The notes: generated from the letters alone by a model not told the origin. A stretch of DNA of 64,000 bases from Glandiceps talaboti (GCF_964340395.1 NC_135567.1:9327984-9391983), one strand, 5' to 3'; shown: positions 11,324-23,140, counted from the first letter of the stretch. A program made the numbers and translations.

Positions 11324-11690
11324 CTAGATGTAATTTAAGCATGAAATGATTGTCCAGAACGTGAAGTATGTGAAAATATGTTGATTTCCTAGAGTGGATC
11401 TATTAATTCCAAGGGGTTCCAGTGTTCCGAGACAGAAAACGATTTCAACTTCCTGCAACCTCAATTGATTCTCATCGCCAGAAACCATACAAATTCCTGA
11501 AATACACATATCTGATACACTGTGATCTTTGGTAGTAAAATGCATAGATACAGGATAGTTACGATACTTTTGTCTGGTCAGATGGAGATGTTCCACGAAA
11601 CGATCACCAAGACGACATACAATCGAACCTATATTTACAAACTACATTTCTGGCATGTAATGCAATACACTACATTAGTACTAATACAAG
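11324..11690 (-). mobile_element. GIY-YIG endonuclease fragment of a Penelope-like element
   Basis: The minus-strand reading gives NVVYCITCQKC near 11,650, then a Tyr-Ile-Gly / RLGDRF segment, then EHLHL, PVSMHFTTKDHSVSDM and LGTLEPLGIN. This is the layout of the GIY-YIG nuclease tail found at the C-terminus of Penelope-like reverse transcriptases and related elements: a Cys-X2-Cys, YIG, R...RF..H, then a conserved end. At least one frame shift separates the YIG part from the rest, so it is broken. No reverse-transcriptase domain was seen beside it. Confidence 0.55.
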
Positions 11691-11720
11691 TAAATCTACT
11701 CTTAACAGGCACACTGTTCC

Positions 11721-11733
11721 ATACATACATACA

Positions 11734-11765
<32 letters not shown>

Positions 11766-11800
11766 CATACATACATACATACATACATACATACATACAT

Positions 11801-11831
<31 letters not shown>

Positions 11832-11986
11832 TACATACATACATACATACATACATACATACATACATACATACATACATACATACATACATACATACAT
11901 ACATACATAAACACATACACACACATAGACACATACACACCTGCACACATTCATACATACATACATACATACATACATACATACAT

Positions 11987-12023
<37 letters not shown>

Positions 12024-12112
12024 TATATATACACACACACACATACATACATACATACATACATACATACATACATACATACATACATACATACATACAT
12101 ACATACATACAT
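11721..12112. repeat. Compound (CATA)n / (CAGA)n / (CA)n microsatellite
   Basis: Nearly 400 bp of tetranucleotide repeats with inner blocks of CAGA and CACA. Open frames across it in all directions are artefacts of the repeat. Confidence 0.97.
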
Positions 12113-12114
12113 TC

Positions 12115-12297
12115 AATTGATTGTCTGTGCATGGCATTCATATACATTATGGTTGGTTAATACTTTATCACGTTTCTATATTAAATATTACTATTGATTA
12201 AAATAATATCTAAATCTCAGGATGTTACAAATTTATGTGTGTGTATATATGTGTGTTAGCAGCGTACGTGGTAGTGTAATTTCTGTCCAAAGAGTAC
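12115..12297 (+). repeat. Direct-orientation partial copy of the NXPE 5' flank
   Basis: Matches 33,340-33,513 in order, with shared blocks TATGGTTGGTTAATAC, CTCAGGATGTTACAAATTTA and GTGTAATTTCTGTCCAAAGA. The match stops just before the position of the start codon, at the shared AGTACTT. The sequence then switches to an inverted copy of 32.85-34.91 kb. Confidence 0.75.
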
Positions 12298-12610
12298 TTA
12301 ACAAATATCACGCCTGGCACGTATTCATAGTGGTACAACAGCCCTTTATACTTTCTCAACTCCCTGGGGAGCAAACAATCCATTGCATCCTTTATATGCG
12401 AATATGATTAAATCACTCACAGTGGTGACATACATCCTACCAGGTGCCCAATTATACAGCTGGGTTGACTGAAGCACAATTATGGTTGAAATCTTGCCCC
12501 AGGACATTAGTCATTCAGTACTAAATGGCAGCGACGTTGGCTTCGAACTGCAACCTGCAGTTTCCAAACAAGCCACACTTTTACCATTCGACCATCATCA
12601 CTCCAAAATT
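12295..12610 (-). mobile_element. tRNA-derived SINE, copy 1
   Basis: Read on the minus strand, a tRNA-like head (A-box-like GGTCGAATGG, B-box-like GTTGCAGTTCGAAGCC) lies at 12,605-12,525. A conserved body follows: TCCTGGGGCAAGATTTCAAC, CAGCTG, AATTGGGCACCTGGTAGGAT and GGGGAGTTGAG. It is the inversion partner of the copy at 34,598-34,920. A third, headless copy is in the M13 gene near 61,260. Confidence 0.7.
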
Positions 12611-13362
12611 GAAGTACATATTAAATCCTAATTGCCTTAGAATCAGACATTTAGTTTTCTTCATATTTTGTATATACAGATTCATAATTTAGCGGCAAGA
12701 TATACTAACACTGTCTGATAAAGCTAAAAATCTTAGCGGAATTAGAATTGGTAATAACCTGTTACAGTATTAACGGTGTATTCAAGCAATTTATTTTCCG
12801 AGTATAAAATGAGAGTATATACTGGTATATATATGTATCAGTAAAGTGACTGTATAAAACAAAACTTAAATTCTTGACTTTATCAACTTAAATTCTGTGA
12901 AAAGTTTGTGTTTGAAATTAAATTGGCCCAATACTTACATACAACCTCGTATTTTAGATTAATGCTGATATCAGTGCATGCCTTCCATGACATTACGATT
13001 GTCATCTCGCATTGTTTGAACAGTAGATTGTATAATGGAGTTTTACAATATTATATATATACTAAATGTAAATGAAATGGTAACGTGTATTGGGGGAGGG
13101 GGAGGGGAGGGGATGGGGTTATTCTTACCAGGGAGAAGTTCATAAACCATTTATTGATCACTCGTACAAGATCACTTTCTATTAGATGGTTGCTCGTTAT
13201 CACTAGGTTCACAGTGATGGTTTATATTATTGCTGAGATTGTCTAGTTAAAATCATTGGGTTCACAGTCAGGGTTTATATTATTGTTAGGATTGTCTAGT
13301 TCAAATCTGTCTTGCTTGGATGACATACACAGGAAATATATTTGTTGTGAAACTTTACTTAC

Positions 13363-13443
13363 TGTGATCTCTACCACAGGTCCAATGGATAAGCCAACCA
13401 TAAATGCAAATACTTTTCCCAACGATTTTAAAGGAACAGTCAT
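13363..13443 (-). pseudogene. Orphan copy of NXPE exon 1
   Basis: This 81-bp frame (MTVPLKSLGKVFAFMVGLSI, then GPVVEIT) has a good donor (ACA|GTAAGT). It differs from exon 1 of NXPE gene B by only a few codons. It is part of the 12.3-14.3 kb inverted arm. No NXPE exon 2, 3, 4 or 5 was found at lower coordinates on the minus strand, so it looks stranded. It could still serve as a promoter plus first exon for a transcript reading toward 1. The hydrophobic stretch is the signal-anchor of the family. Confidence 0.7.
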
Positions 13444-13647
13444 TTTGAAACTACTCTTTGGACAGAAATTACACCAATCACGTACAATGCTAAATACGTG
13501 TACACGTATATACCTGTGTATATGTATAAATTTGTAACATCCTGAGATAAGTGTCAATCAATATTAATATTTAATATAGAAACATGATATGGTATTAACC
13601 AATCGTAATGTATATAATGCACTGTTCAAACAGTAATGTTTATGTCT

Positions 13648-13704
13648 ATCTAGCTGCCTGTCTATCTGTCTGTCTGTCTGTCTGTATGTATGTCTGTCTG
13701 TCTC

Positions 13705-13743
<39 letters not shown>

Positions 13744-13770
13744 GTCTCTCTGTCTGTCTGTCTGTCTGTG
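13648..13770. repeat. (GTCT)n microsatellite
   Basis: Tetranucleotide run with few interruptions. It occupies the place of the (CA)n tract at 33,240-33,330 in the other inverted arm. Confidence 0.95.
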
Positions 13771-14198
13771 TAAACCCTTTTGGAAACCCCCGAAGAAAGG
13801 ACCCAATGACAAGTCAATTTCAACAATCCATTTTAATTCCAAATCATCAAACATAACCAAATCATAACCACCTGTGTCACTGTAATAAAACATTTATCGA
13901 TGCCTGACAACTAATCTGCAACTACTTTAGTTCAAAACAGGATTTCTATAGTATTTCCAAAGGAACAAATTGACATTTAAATTGACCCACCATGATCAGA
14001 ATGTACAATTACAGTATGACCAGACATTGCGTCATCCCTTAGACAAAAACGAATATATGCTAATTATGTTATGATAATGTGATCGTTAGTTTTTATTACA
14101 AACCAGAATGAAAACAATCTCTCAAACGATCAGTACCTATATTTATTGTGTGCACTTCATAACCACACACTTTGTCTGAGATGTAAAAACACCAGTAT

Positions 14199-14340
14199 GT
14201 GCTGCCTAATTGAAACTCTATAGTCACTCTGGTTTGGTAGTAACACCGTGCTGCCTAATTGAAACTCTATAGTCACTCTGGTTTGGTAGTAACACCGTGT
14301 TGCCTAATTGAAACTCTATAGTCACTCTGGTTTGGTAGTA
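14199..14340 (-). repeat. 49-bp minisatellite, three units
   Basis: Inverse orientation of the 24-unit array at 31,699-32,855. The unit contains CTAATTGAAACTCTATAGTC and CTCTGGTTTGGTAGTAACAC. Confidence 0.95.
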
Positions 14341-14449
14341 TGTTTATATATTTCCTACTTATTCCAAACTTCAGTTATTATCAACTTGTCTACAAATATC
14401 ACAGTGTATATCATCAAACTTCCCCATCATATGACACCGTTATTTTAAC

Positions 14450-15690
14450 TTTATATGCAACTGTTCTTACACCATATATCAAACTGTTATTTCACCATAT
14501 ATCAATCCATTATTTTACCATATATCAAACTGTTATTTCACCATATATCAAACTGTTATTTTACCATATATCAAACTATTATTTTACCATATGTCAAACT
14601 TATTTTACCATATATAAATCCGTTATTTTACCATATACCAATCCATTATTTTACCATATACCAATACAGTATTTTACCTTATATCAAACTGTTATTTCAC
14701 CATATATCAATCCGTTATTCTACCATATATCAATCCGTTATTCTACCACATATCAATCCGTTATTTTACCATATATCAATGTTATTTCACCATATATCAA
14801 TGTTATTTCACCATATATGAAACTGTTATTTTACCATATATCAAACTGTTGTATGACCAGATATGAAACATTTATTTCGCTATATGTGAAATTTATTTTA
14901 TTCTGTATGAAACTGTTATTTCCTTAGTATATTAAATGTATTAAATATATTTCACCTAACATGAAACTAATATCTCATCCTATATGAAACTAATATTTCA
15001 CCTTATATGAAAATGTTATTTTACCTTGTATGAAACGATTATTGCATCATATATGAATCGACAATATAATGAAACTGTAATTTCACTTTATATGAAAGTA
15101 TTATTTCCACATTATACGAAAGTATTATTTCTACATTATATGAAACTGACATTTGCCACTATATAAAAAGATACAGAGTAATCATGTCACCATATGTCGA
15201 ACGTTTATTGCATCATATATGAAACAATTGTTTCACAGTTCAAGGTATATTGGACAGTTACCTCACAATACGGAAAACGAGTATTTCACCATATGTAGAA
15301 GGGTTATTTCCAAAATATATTAATCCGTTATTTTTACCATTATATGACACTGTTATTCCTCTATATATTTACATAGAATATGCAACCGTTATTTTACCAT
15401 ATATGAAGTATTTCACCATACATAATATGGTTATTGCATTCAATATGAAAGTTATTTGACCATATACATGTATATGAAATTGATATTTCCCCTATATGAA
15501 ATGATTATGTATACGCTAGTTATTTTACCATGTGTAAGACGGTCGTTTCACAACAATATGAAAAAAAAATTGTTAATTCACCATACATAAAGTGTTTATT
15601 TCGCCATATATGATATGTTTATTTCACCATGCATGAAATGTTTATTTTGCCATATATGGTCTGGTTATTTCACCATAGATTAAACAGTTA
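14450..15690 (-). repeat. About 23-bp minisatellite downstream of NXPE gene A
   Basis: Imperfect units such as TTTCACCATATATCAAACTG repeat for 1.2 kb and become more diverged at 14,900-15,600. The array reaches the stop codon of NXPE gene A: its last unit contains the codons for MVK and the TAA. The equivalent array lies after the stop of NXPE gene B at 47,845-48,780, in the same orientation relative to the gene. Confidence 0.9.
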
Positions 15691-16412
15691 TTTTACCATG
15701 TGTGGACAGATATACGATAAGAAGAGATACAGTTCTTGTCTAATTATTGCATTGGACATGTGTATCTTGTCTATCTCCGTGTGTGACTGAACAAGATCCC
15801 AAATATCCAGAAACCGAACACCCATCCCCCCAAACACCCATCGAATCATTTTACTCATATCATAATATATATGATTCGCCGAGGTGGTATAGGATTCAAA
15901 TGAATGGGTAGAAGTCGGTGGATGTGATAACTTGATGATCACTATTGACTTTGGGCATCGTTTTAAAAGTCTTTCTACAGCCAATTTGATGGAATACAAT
16001 CTCTCTAGATAAGATCTGGCTGACCACTGTGGCAAATGAACAAATAAATTGAATAATAAAACTAGTTGCCCGGATGAACATTCATTCTGAGGTATGCTAT
16101 CGAAGAAATCAGCCTCGAAAACCATCGATGAGTGGTTCTGTGCGACACCAGCTCTCATAGCAACGAAAGTATAAGTTAGATTAAAATTGTCCTCCTTAAA
16201 TTGTGGAAGGCTAGTTTTGATCTGGTTTAATGTTGATCCACCAGTTAGATATAATTGCTTTCCAGAGAGACACTTTTCACCATCTTCTTTGGACCACTGT
16301 TGACTTCTACACATCATTGGTACAAAGGTAATATTATCAATCCAATATCCATTGGACAGTGGGATGGGTAAATCTGGACCACATGGTGGAAGATCCAGCT
16401 TCACATCCTTGT
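15688..16412 (-). CDS. NXPE gene A, exon 5 (PC-esterase domain)
   Basis: The terminal exon, 725 bp, begins after the acceptor TATCTTCCAG and ends in TAA. It encodes the NXPE C-terminal domain. Visible features are LDLPPCGPDLPIPLSNGYW, the MCRSQQW block, the esterase motif LTGGSTLNQ (family usually GDST), VAMRAG, and near the end FLDIWDL followed by DKIHM, a possible DxxH motif. Family knowledge: this fold is an SGNH-like acyl-transferase or esterase acting on glycans in the secretory pathway, with a Ser/Asp/His triad. GGST lacks the Asp of GDST, so activity is uncertain. The exon has exactly the same length as exon 5 of gene B. Spliced with exons at 19,578, 20,958, 21,836 and 22,876 it gives an uninterrupted 574-residue protein. 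Confidence 0.88.
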
Positions 16413-19400
16413 CTGGAAGATATATATATGCAAATGAAAAATTAAGAAGGCTGTAGAAAATGAGATGGACACAACAGTGAGTTTAATAAAGTGTTGGTCC
16501 CTCGGTCGAGTGAGGGCGCCATATAAAGTTATATCGATATAGAGAGTGCTATGTACTGCTTCATACGATAGATCGACAAGGTTGTTTAATAATCGTATAG
16601 TATGCTAGTCTAAAATCAATAATCAAATGTGTCTTGCCTCATTATATTTTATGATCAGTTTGAAGGATTCGGAAATAAAATGTAGATGTTCAGTGTACCA
16701 TGATAGTCACTGCAGTCAGGGGGGAGGGGTCTACCAGTATGGAAACAAATATTTCACGTGAGAGTGTGAAATGATAATTTCAACATGTGAAACGTTGATA
16801 GGACAGTAATGTTAGTATTTTAAATGGACTGACATACAGAGGTGATAAAGCGAATTCTTAACTAGTTTCTGATCTTATTAATGAGTAAGACTGAGGTCAT
16901 AAGTCAAACTGACATGTGCATCACATTGACAATTTAGCTCAATAGAGGCAGTACAGTATTCAAGTAAGCAGATTACTGATTAGATCACATAACATATTAA
17001 GGGTGTCTGTTAGTTTCATGTTAACCAAATATTCCAAACGAAACTTTGCAAGTGTATAGATATATTGCAATGAATTCAAACTTGAAAAGAAATACGAGTG
17101 TCACAATAATCTCTGGAAAACTACAAATTGCCAAAAAGTATAAAATCGTCAAAAATGGTTTTGTTTTTTTTAAATTTGATATTAAAGTTTAATTCTTGAT
17201 TTTATTCTATTTAGTTGTCCAATACTAATAGATTTAATCAATATCGTCCAAAAATAGTTTCATCGTTTTTCAGTTATTTTGAGATTCTCTGAAATAGAAT
17301 TTTTCATTCAAAATTCTTTATCTGTATAGAGAATTTGACAAAATCTATGAGAATTAATCATATATTCTTAACAAAACTTTGTAAGGGGTAATTGTAGCTC
17401 TATGTCTTCGATAATTTTTTTTAAAAAGGGTCACTTTCGTCCCACAAATCAAAATGCCCTTAATTAGTCTGTAAAAAGTTATATTTAGGGACATGTGAAT
17501 GGCGCGTGGAGTGAATGACCTTCAACCTTTGACCTTATGATGGGGTCAAAGTATAGCCCATCCTATTGTGTGCCACTTTTGCAAGTTTCATCAATTTTTT
17601 TCTCAATTGTACAAAAAAGAAAAAATGAAAACTTAACATATCACACTCATTCATTGCATAGAGTGAACGATTTTAACATTGACATGATTGTTTCAACTTT
17701 CGCGTAATTTTGCAAACTGCTTCAATTCGCTTTTCGGTTTCTTTTCTTTGGACTAATAAGTAACAACATGACCTTTTCTTCAATCATCAGAAAACAGTTT
17801 AGTGTTTTCTATAAGGAATGATGTCTAAATTGTGACTTGTATTAGCGATTGCATGTTCATTTTTTTGTATACCTGTAATGTGTTTATTTATTACCCCAAA
17901 CATATAAAAATAACCGCCTTTTTGTGAAAGTAAAATTAATTTCATCAGCAATAGACATAAGATTTCTATATTTCAATGTTAAAATGAATGACAAACATAT
18001 ATTACAGCAGTAATAGTTGTTTGATTGATGTCTTATGTTTAATTTAGTGTCAATTACGTATGGTCTCTTCGCCGTGTATGCATGGCGGAGTTGGAAATAC
18101 TTAGGTGTGTGTATACAGTATGGGGCTTTTGCCGTGTACGCACTGTGGAGTTGGGTTTATGGGTATGTCAGACACAGTAAAACAAACGCACATTATTCAG
18201 TAAAATAAATGCTACTTTTACACCATAATATATTCATCGTTCAACCTATATGTATCAAGAATTAAATCATATGAACCATTTTTGGAGAAGTGCATTTCCT
18301 TGCATCCAAACAATCAACAGAAGACTAGTTTAATATGTAGTTCCTACCGAGTACGTCCTTCTCAGAATAACAAATAGTGCAAAAACATGCGGACATCATT
18401 AACGGGAACGTGCGACCTGCCATTTTGAATGTTGAACTATGGGAAGTATCATAATAAACAGGACCTTTTGTATCAACATAAGCTTGTCCTGTTGTCTAAA
18501 CAGAATTAATCTGGTCTTCGTATGCCAGGCGATTAGACAGGCTCTCCACGTTCAACTAAATCACCGAAAATTAGGCAATATCATGAAAATCACAGGTAAT
18601 CCTATAGTATTTTTCACTGACGCTTACTCAGATTGCATTGCAAATTCCATGTTGAGAGAAAAGACCATTGACTTGTACATTTATTTGTCATGCTTTCTTA
18701 TTGGTTTGTCAAAAAAACCTGAAATCTCATGTGAATGCGAAATCTCGCGTGATTGCGTAACATCATTTTCATCTAAATGACGTTGCAATCACGTGAGATT
18801 TCACAGTCACGCGATATTTCAGTTGTTTATTGGTAAAGTGATGAGAAATCATCACAAAAAATAAATACATCAGAATGAGGACTATAGCAGTCAAGTAGGA
18901 CCAAACAAGTCCATGCACGTCACGTGTTCACACTGTTACGAAATTACGTTATACGTATAAATGGACTAACATTACACTGCAGTACAACTTGTCATATGAT
19001 TCCTAATAGAAACACTATAGAGGTTTAGATACACGTTAGAACGCGTACGCGTGTGGGAGCGGTATCCTGCAGACGTACAGGTAATGACGCGTACAAAGGT
19101 GTGTTTAGTTTACGCGTTAAGAACACAAATGTGAAAGACATAGAAAGACATTGGAATGTGTACGCATGTTTTGTCATGTCTGTCCAGAAAGTAACACATA
19201 ACATGACTTTGTTTTCTAAATATGTCGGTACTTGTCGGCATTTTTGACGAACTTAGATATACAAAATACGACAATCATTTGATAGAAGAAAAAGGACAAA
19301 AACTTAAGACATATTTACAATTACTTGTAGACTGCCATTTTGACGTAGCATCCTCTTATACAGAAGTGTGCGTTGCTTCGAATCACGTGACTTTGACACT

Positions 19401-19577
19401 ACAAATATATATGAATTGGCACATGGAAACGTCTCTACTATTTCACACACATCCGACAAGAGAGTCTTTTTCTTTTCTTTTTTTTCTTTTTTTTATTTCA
19501 AAACCAAAAAGAAAGAACATCCGACAAGAGAGTCTTTGTATGACAATGAAATGACAAATTAACATGTCTAGACTTAC
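16413..19577. other. Intron 4 of NXPE gene A
   Basis: Mostly AT-rich with no recognised exon. Around 18,690-18,850 is an imperfect inverted repeat (CTGAAATCTCATGTGA and TCACGTGAGATTTCA). The part from about 19,160 to 19,560 is present again, inverted, at 24,001-24,335. Confidence 0.55.
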
Positions 19578-19630
19578 CAATAATTTTAACCTTCAAATTA
19601 TTGCCAACTTCGACATCTTTGTCTTTGTTT
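19578..19630 (-). CDS. NXPE gene A, exon 4
   Basis: A short linker exon of 53 bp encoding NKDKDVEVGNNLKVKII. The acceptor is TTCTTCTTAG and the donor G|GTAAGTC. It joins phase 2 on its left and phase 1 on its right, matching exons 3 and 5. It is 9 bp shorter than exon 4 of gene B, a loss of three codons in frame. Confidence 0.8.
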
Positions 19631-19658
19631 CTAAGAAGAAAGTGAAATATTTCTGTTT

Positions 19659-19770
<112 letters not shown>

Positions 19771-19829
19771 CATTTTTGCATTAACTATAAGAAAATATTG
19801 TGGATTATATTATACCAGTATATTAATGG

Positions 19830-20640
19830 CGCATTGGTCTAGACATCGAACTAGTCTGACATTGAGAGATCTGACATCGAGAGATATGATCGGTCGAGAC
19901 ATCGAACTGGCACGTCTAAAATGAGCGATAATGCACAGTTGGCACAGTCCAAATTTTGATGTCCACTGTTGTTAATCTACGCGAGCGTTGTAGTCGATAG
20001 TCGGCCGCCGGGATACCGATCTAGTTAAATCTGTGAATTGTCAGAGGAGGATTTTCTCAATGAGACAATATTTTATGGGAAATTACGACGGAAATTTCAA
20101 AAAGCAGCCAAGTTATCGCGTATTTGTACAAATCATCGCCTACTAAGGTCAAGGCATGCACACGATCGGTTCTAGTACTAGTAGTAGTACCGTCTAGCCT
20201 CGGTTGGAGTGGAAACAAGTGAGTTGTCCTGTTTGTCATAAAATGAAGCAAGTGTAGGAGCTTACACTGGCCGACTTACCATTAATCTAAGTGAAAATTT
20301 ATCTGGAATCCTGTCCTAGGGTATCAGTCATCAATCCGAGAGGGAAAACCTCAAACCCGAAAACCTACTGACGTAACTTCCAGTAATATAAATACATTGT
20401 AAATATCAACCTGCCGCCATGTTACTCCACCGAGTCGCGATCTCGGCCGGGCACGAAGCATGCTGTATTCAATAAACCACTACAACTTTATACCTTGAGT
20501 CAAACAGGTTGTTTATTTATCACTGTACACTTTTAATGAGACGGTCTATGTACAGATTATCCCTAGAAACGACTAGCAGATAAAATAAATCCAGTCGCTG
20601 CACGACGTTCACGTTGAAGCCCAGATCAGCTGTATTGAAA
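19830..20640. other. GC-richer block, possible LTR-like remnant
   Basis: This stretch differs in composition from its neighbours. It contains an internal repeat (GACATCGA...CTGACATCGAGAGAT) and a possible transcription end (GCTGTATTCAATAAACCACT). Without a paired copy or clear TG...CA ends I cannot call it an LTR. Confidence 0.25.
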
Positions 20641-20750
20641 GCAGCGTTGTTGTTATGCAAATTAGTCACAGGGGGCGCATATGAAACTCGAAAACGTTAG
20701 TTCTTATCTTGTTTCCGATATTTTCAATATACTGGTATAATAAAATAGCG

Positions 20751-20886
20751 ATAAACCACTCCCTAGGGAAGTTATACCACCCGGTTTTGACCAGTGAACT
20801 CAATATATGCACTCGCTATCACTCATGCGTATATTTTGTTCACTGGTCAAAAACTCTTGGTATACCATCCCCAGGGGGTGGTTTAT
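20751..20886. mobile_element. Foldback (inverted-repeat) element in intron 3 of NXPE gene A
   Basis: The arms ATAAACCACTCCCTAGGG and CCCAGGGGGTGGTTTAT are inverted. A second pair is GACCAGTGAAC and GTTCACTGGTC, around a short centre. It ends about 70 bp from exon 3. Confidence 0.7.
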
Positions 20887-20957
20887 TGCTTAAATAATAT
20901 CTAACTTTTTTCTGATGGCAAGTTTTGTTTTATTTGTTTCTTTATTGCTCCACTTAC

Positions 20958-21497
20958 GTTTCCATGAAATAAGAGACAACTTCATCTGATGCATGTCTTG
21001 AGACAGATTTGGCATGGCTCGTTTGTGTTAAGTCCTGACAGGACAACCTCGATGGCTTGTTACAAACCATTAATGTTTTCCCCAGGGACACAGTATTGGT
21101 AAACTCGCACTTATCTTCCCAAATGCCTTCAGTTTCTGTTGAACACTGTTGTTCTTCTTCTCTTGTACCTTGTCTAAAAATACCGTGCCATCCCCCGCGG
21201 TCATCATTTTGTGAACGCAATGTATTAGAGTAAATAACTGTTTCCCGAGTGTACCACATCACGATGGAAATGGTTACTTCTCCTTCCCAAGCAGCGTAGA
21301 AGTACACACTGTACGTTCCATTGCCGTAGTCAAAAATCGTACCAGGGTTTCGCTTGTGTTGTACTTCATCGTACATCACTCCTTGGAAAAAGTCTCCTCC
21401 TTTCCACCGTCGATTACCGTACTCATCAAATGCTTCAATCACAACATGAATATATTCTCCCTTGCTGAACACGTTTCCGCTCTCAAATAGATAAACT
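20958..21497 (-). CDS. NXPE gene A, exon 3 (neurexophilin-like domain)
   Basis: A 540-bp exon, the same length as in gene B. It encodes VYLFESGNVFSKGEY, AFDEYGNRRWKGGDFF, GTIFDYGNGTYSVYFYAAWE, then a cysteine-bearing second half (QQCSTETEG, KCEFTNT, MVCNKPSRLSCQDL). This is the immunoglobulin/filamin-like neurexophilin region of NXPE proteins. The acceptor is TTATTCTCAG, the donor AC|GTAAGT. Both phases agree with exons 2 and 4. Confidence 0.88.
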
Positions 21498-21537
21498 CTG
21501 AGAATAAAATTGTGATGAGAAAACATTTTGTTAAGCT

Positions 21538-21570
21538 GATTCTACTACCAAACCAGAGTAGCTATATATA
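21538..21570 (-). repeat. Single partial 49-mer unit beside exon 3
   Basis: CTACTACCAAACCAGAGTAG is the core of the 49-bp repeat. A matching single unit lies in the same place before exon 3 of gene B (44,993-45,037). Confidence 0.7.
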
Positions 21571-21835
21571 TAAATATAGGAACAAAGGAAAACCGTCTAT
21601 TTTTTTATTAGCCCCAGTATGTGGTAAATCAGGAATCTTCTAAACCAGAATTATTACTTCAAAACTCCATTTTATGACAGAATAGTACCACAATTGTCTT
21701 TAAACCATATTTAAGTGCTAATTTACATATTAGCATATCGTTAATATACGGAATGCCTTTCAACCAATAGCAACTCGCCATTTACGCTGCAATTTGGATT
21801 TAATGGTAATTTAACAGAACTAAATATTTCCTTAC

Positions 21836-22158
21836 TTTGATTTCTCTGCCGATGTTGTACCAGATGATCCATAGCTGACGTCAAAACAGGTTGATAATGA
21901 ACTTCTTTCATCTCTGACAAGATTACTGTAAGACCATTCTAATTCATCCACGATTCCAATCCATTCCATCCCAAAATGATTATATTCAATGTACGGGAAA
22001 AGACTCTTGTCAAATGTTGTCTCCTTTGCTTGTCTCTTTCTAATTTGATGGACTGGATGAGTTGATTGGCTAGTGCATTCTTCTGTCATGTCTACTTCAT
22101 ATGTGTTTTGGAATCCTGCCTTCATGGGTATTCTGTCTATGATTAACTGTTGAAATAG
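21836..22158 (-). CDS. NXPE gene A, exon 2
   Basis: A 323-bp exon, the same length as in gene B. The acceptor is TCATTTGTAG and the donor AA|GTAAGG. It encodes the N-terminal lumenal region: PVHQIRKRQAKETTFDK, then LFPYIEYNHFGMEWIGIVDE, then ELEWSYSNL and a Ser-rich end. Phase 0 at the left, phase 2 at the right. Confidence 0.85.
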
Positions 22159-22875
22159 CTACAAATGAAGTAAGAAACGGGTGTTATACAAATCACAGCT
22201 TGTGTAGAGGTAATATCGCTCGTAAAATGAACACAAACATACAAAGCATTGCATTATTTTCATATCCATTTCCTTTTGTATAGTACTTGTTACTGTTTTC
22301 CTGCCCATTTGTGTTCTCAATAGACTTTATTTTTCGTTTTACGTTTGTCAGTATATTTTAGCTCCATCTATTTCCACTAAATAGTTTTAATAAATAAATT
22401 CTACAACCCACTAATTTTATGTCAGATTTCTCAGGAAAGATCAAAAGTTCGAAATAAGTAAGGTAAATAATTCAGCCTACCAACTTGTATTTTACAAAAA
22501 ATATATATACTTCAAATCCTGGCTAAGCAAAAAAGAAGACAATTCATTTAATTTTAGTAGATTGTTCAAGTACCCTGTTACAAACTTATTTCTAAGCAAA
22601 GAGATATTTCATTAATAGGGTTACAGGACAAATGGTGCAGTTAAACCACATGATTTTTGAACACAGACACATAATATAGACTATGGTATCGAGGCGAGAA
22701 GTGAACGTCTACCAACGACATTCAGCACTTGCAAAGTAAAGCATTACAACTTATTCGTGGACGTTTTTCGCCATAACATGTGCAAATCTGTATATCTGTA
22801 AATACGCCAATTCCACGTAGCAATTTGCATACCATATACATACTAAATATAAAAATGTTGGAGAACTTTACTTAC
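22159..22875. other. Intron 1 of NXPE gene A
   Basis: AT-rich. No repeat or exon recognised. It is 717 bp here against 2,679 bp in gene B, where repeats and a SINE have expanded it. Confidence 0.5.
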
Positions 22876-22959
22876 CATGATCTCTACTACAGGTCCAACG
22901 GATAAACCAACCAAAAATGCAAATACATTTCTCAATGAACGAAATCTCGCAATAGTCAT
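22876..22959 (-). CDS. NXPE gene A, exon 1 (start codon, signal-anchor)
   Basis: A 28-codon first coding exon. MTIARFRSLRNV is followed by FAFLVGLSVGPVVEI, a short hydrophobic segment fit for a signal peptide or type II anchor, then the donor ATG|GTAAGT. It has one codon more than gene B exon 1. The ATG is chosen because the start context and following sequence are conserved among the three exon-1 copies (13,443, 22,959 and 33,519), while the sequence just upstream (TTTCAAA) is shared but further upstream diverges. The whole gene A is 84+323+540+53+725 bp, open throughout, which argues that it is functional. Confidence 0.83.
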
Positions 22960-23140
22960 TTTGAAACTATGGTCTGGACAAAATATACATCTACCACTTA
23001 CTATGTTAACCTTTGGGCAATTAATGTTAATGTGACACGTGCATATGTATTAATATGTGACATACCCATTTATTTAATACTTCTATAAGCAATATTGACA
23101 ATTGCCATAGCAACGTAATAGGTGTAAATCGTATAAAGCA
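22960..23140. promoter_or_regulatory. 5' flank of NXPE gene A
   Basis: The region just upstream of the start shares TTTGTCCAGACCATAGTTTC-like sequence with the gene B flank (TCTGTCCAAAGAGTACTTTC). This suggests conserved 5' UTR or core promoter. No clear TATA position can be fixed. Confidence 0.3.

Larger units (their letters stand above)
12292..14340 (-). repeat. Inverted copy of the NXPE 5' region (arm of a 2-kb inverted duplication)
   Basis: The reverse complement of this stretch matches 32,855-34,910. It includes the SINE, the minisatellite ACAATCCTAACAATAATATA, exon 1, the promoter side, a microsatellite and the 49-bp repeat. Copy number of the internal tandem repeats differs strongly between arms: about 3 versus 24 units of the 49-mer, and about 2 versus 6 of the 53-mer. 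The arms are about 18.5 kb apart and enclose NXPE gene A and the zinc-finger gene. Confidence 0.85.

Noticed and set aside
11522-12160. Long open frames over (CATA)n on both strands
   Set aside because: The period and composition of the microsatellite leave frames open. Translations are pure YIHT or MYVC repeats with no other sequence signal.
14340-14927. 195-codon plus-strand open frame
   Set aside because: It runs through the 23-bp minisatellite downstream of NXPE gene A, with no similarity outside the repeat and no start or splice signals of note.
19830-20640. Solo LTR of a retrovirus-like element
   Set aside because: An AATAAA and a composition shift are visible, but no TG...CA ends, target duplication, primer-binding site or second copy were found.
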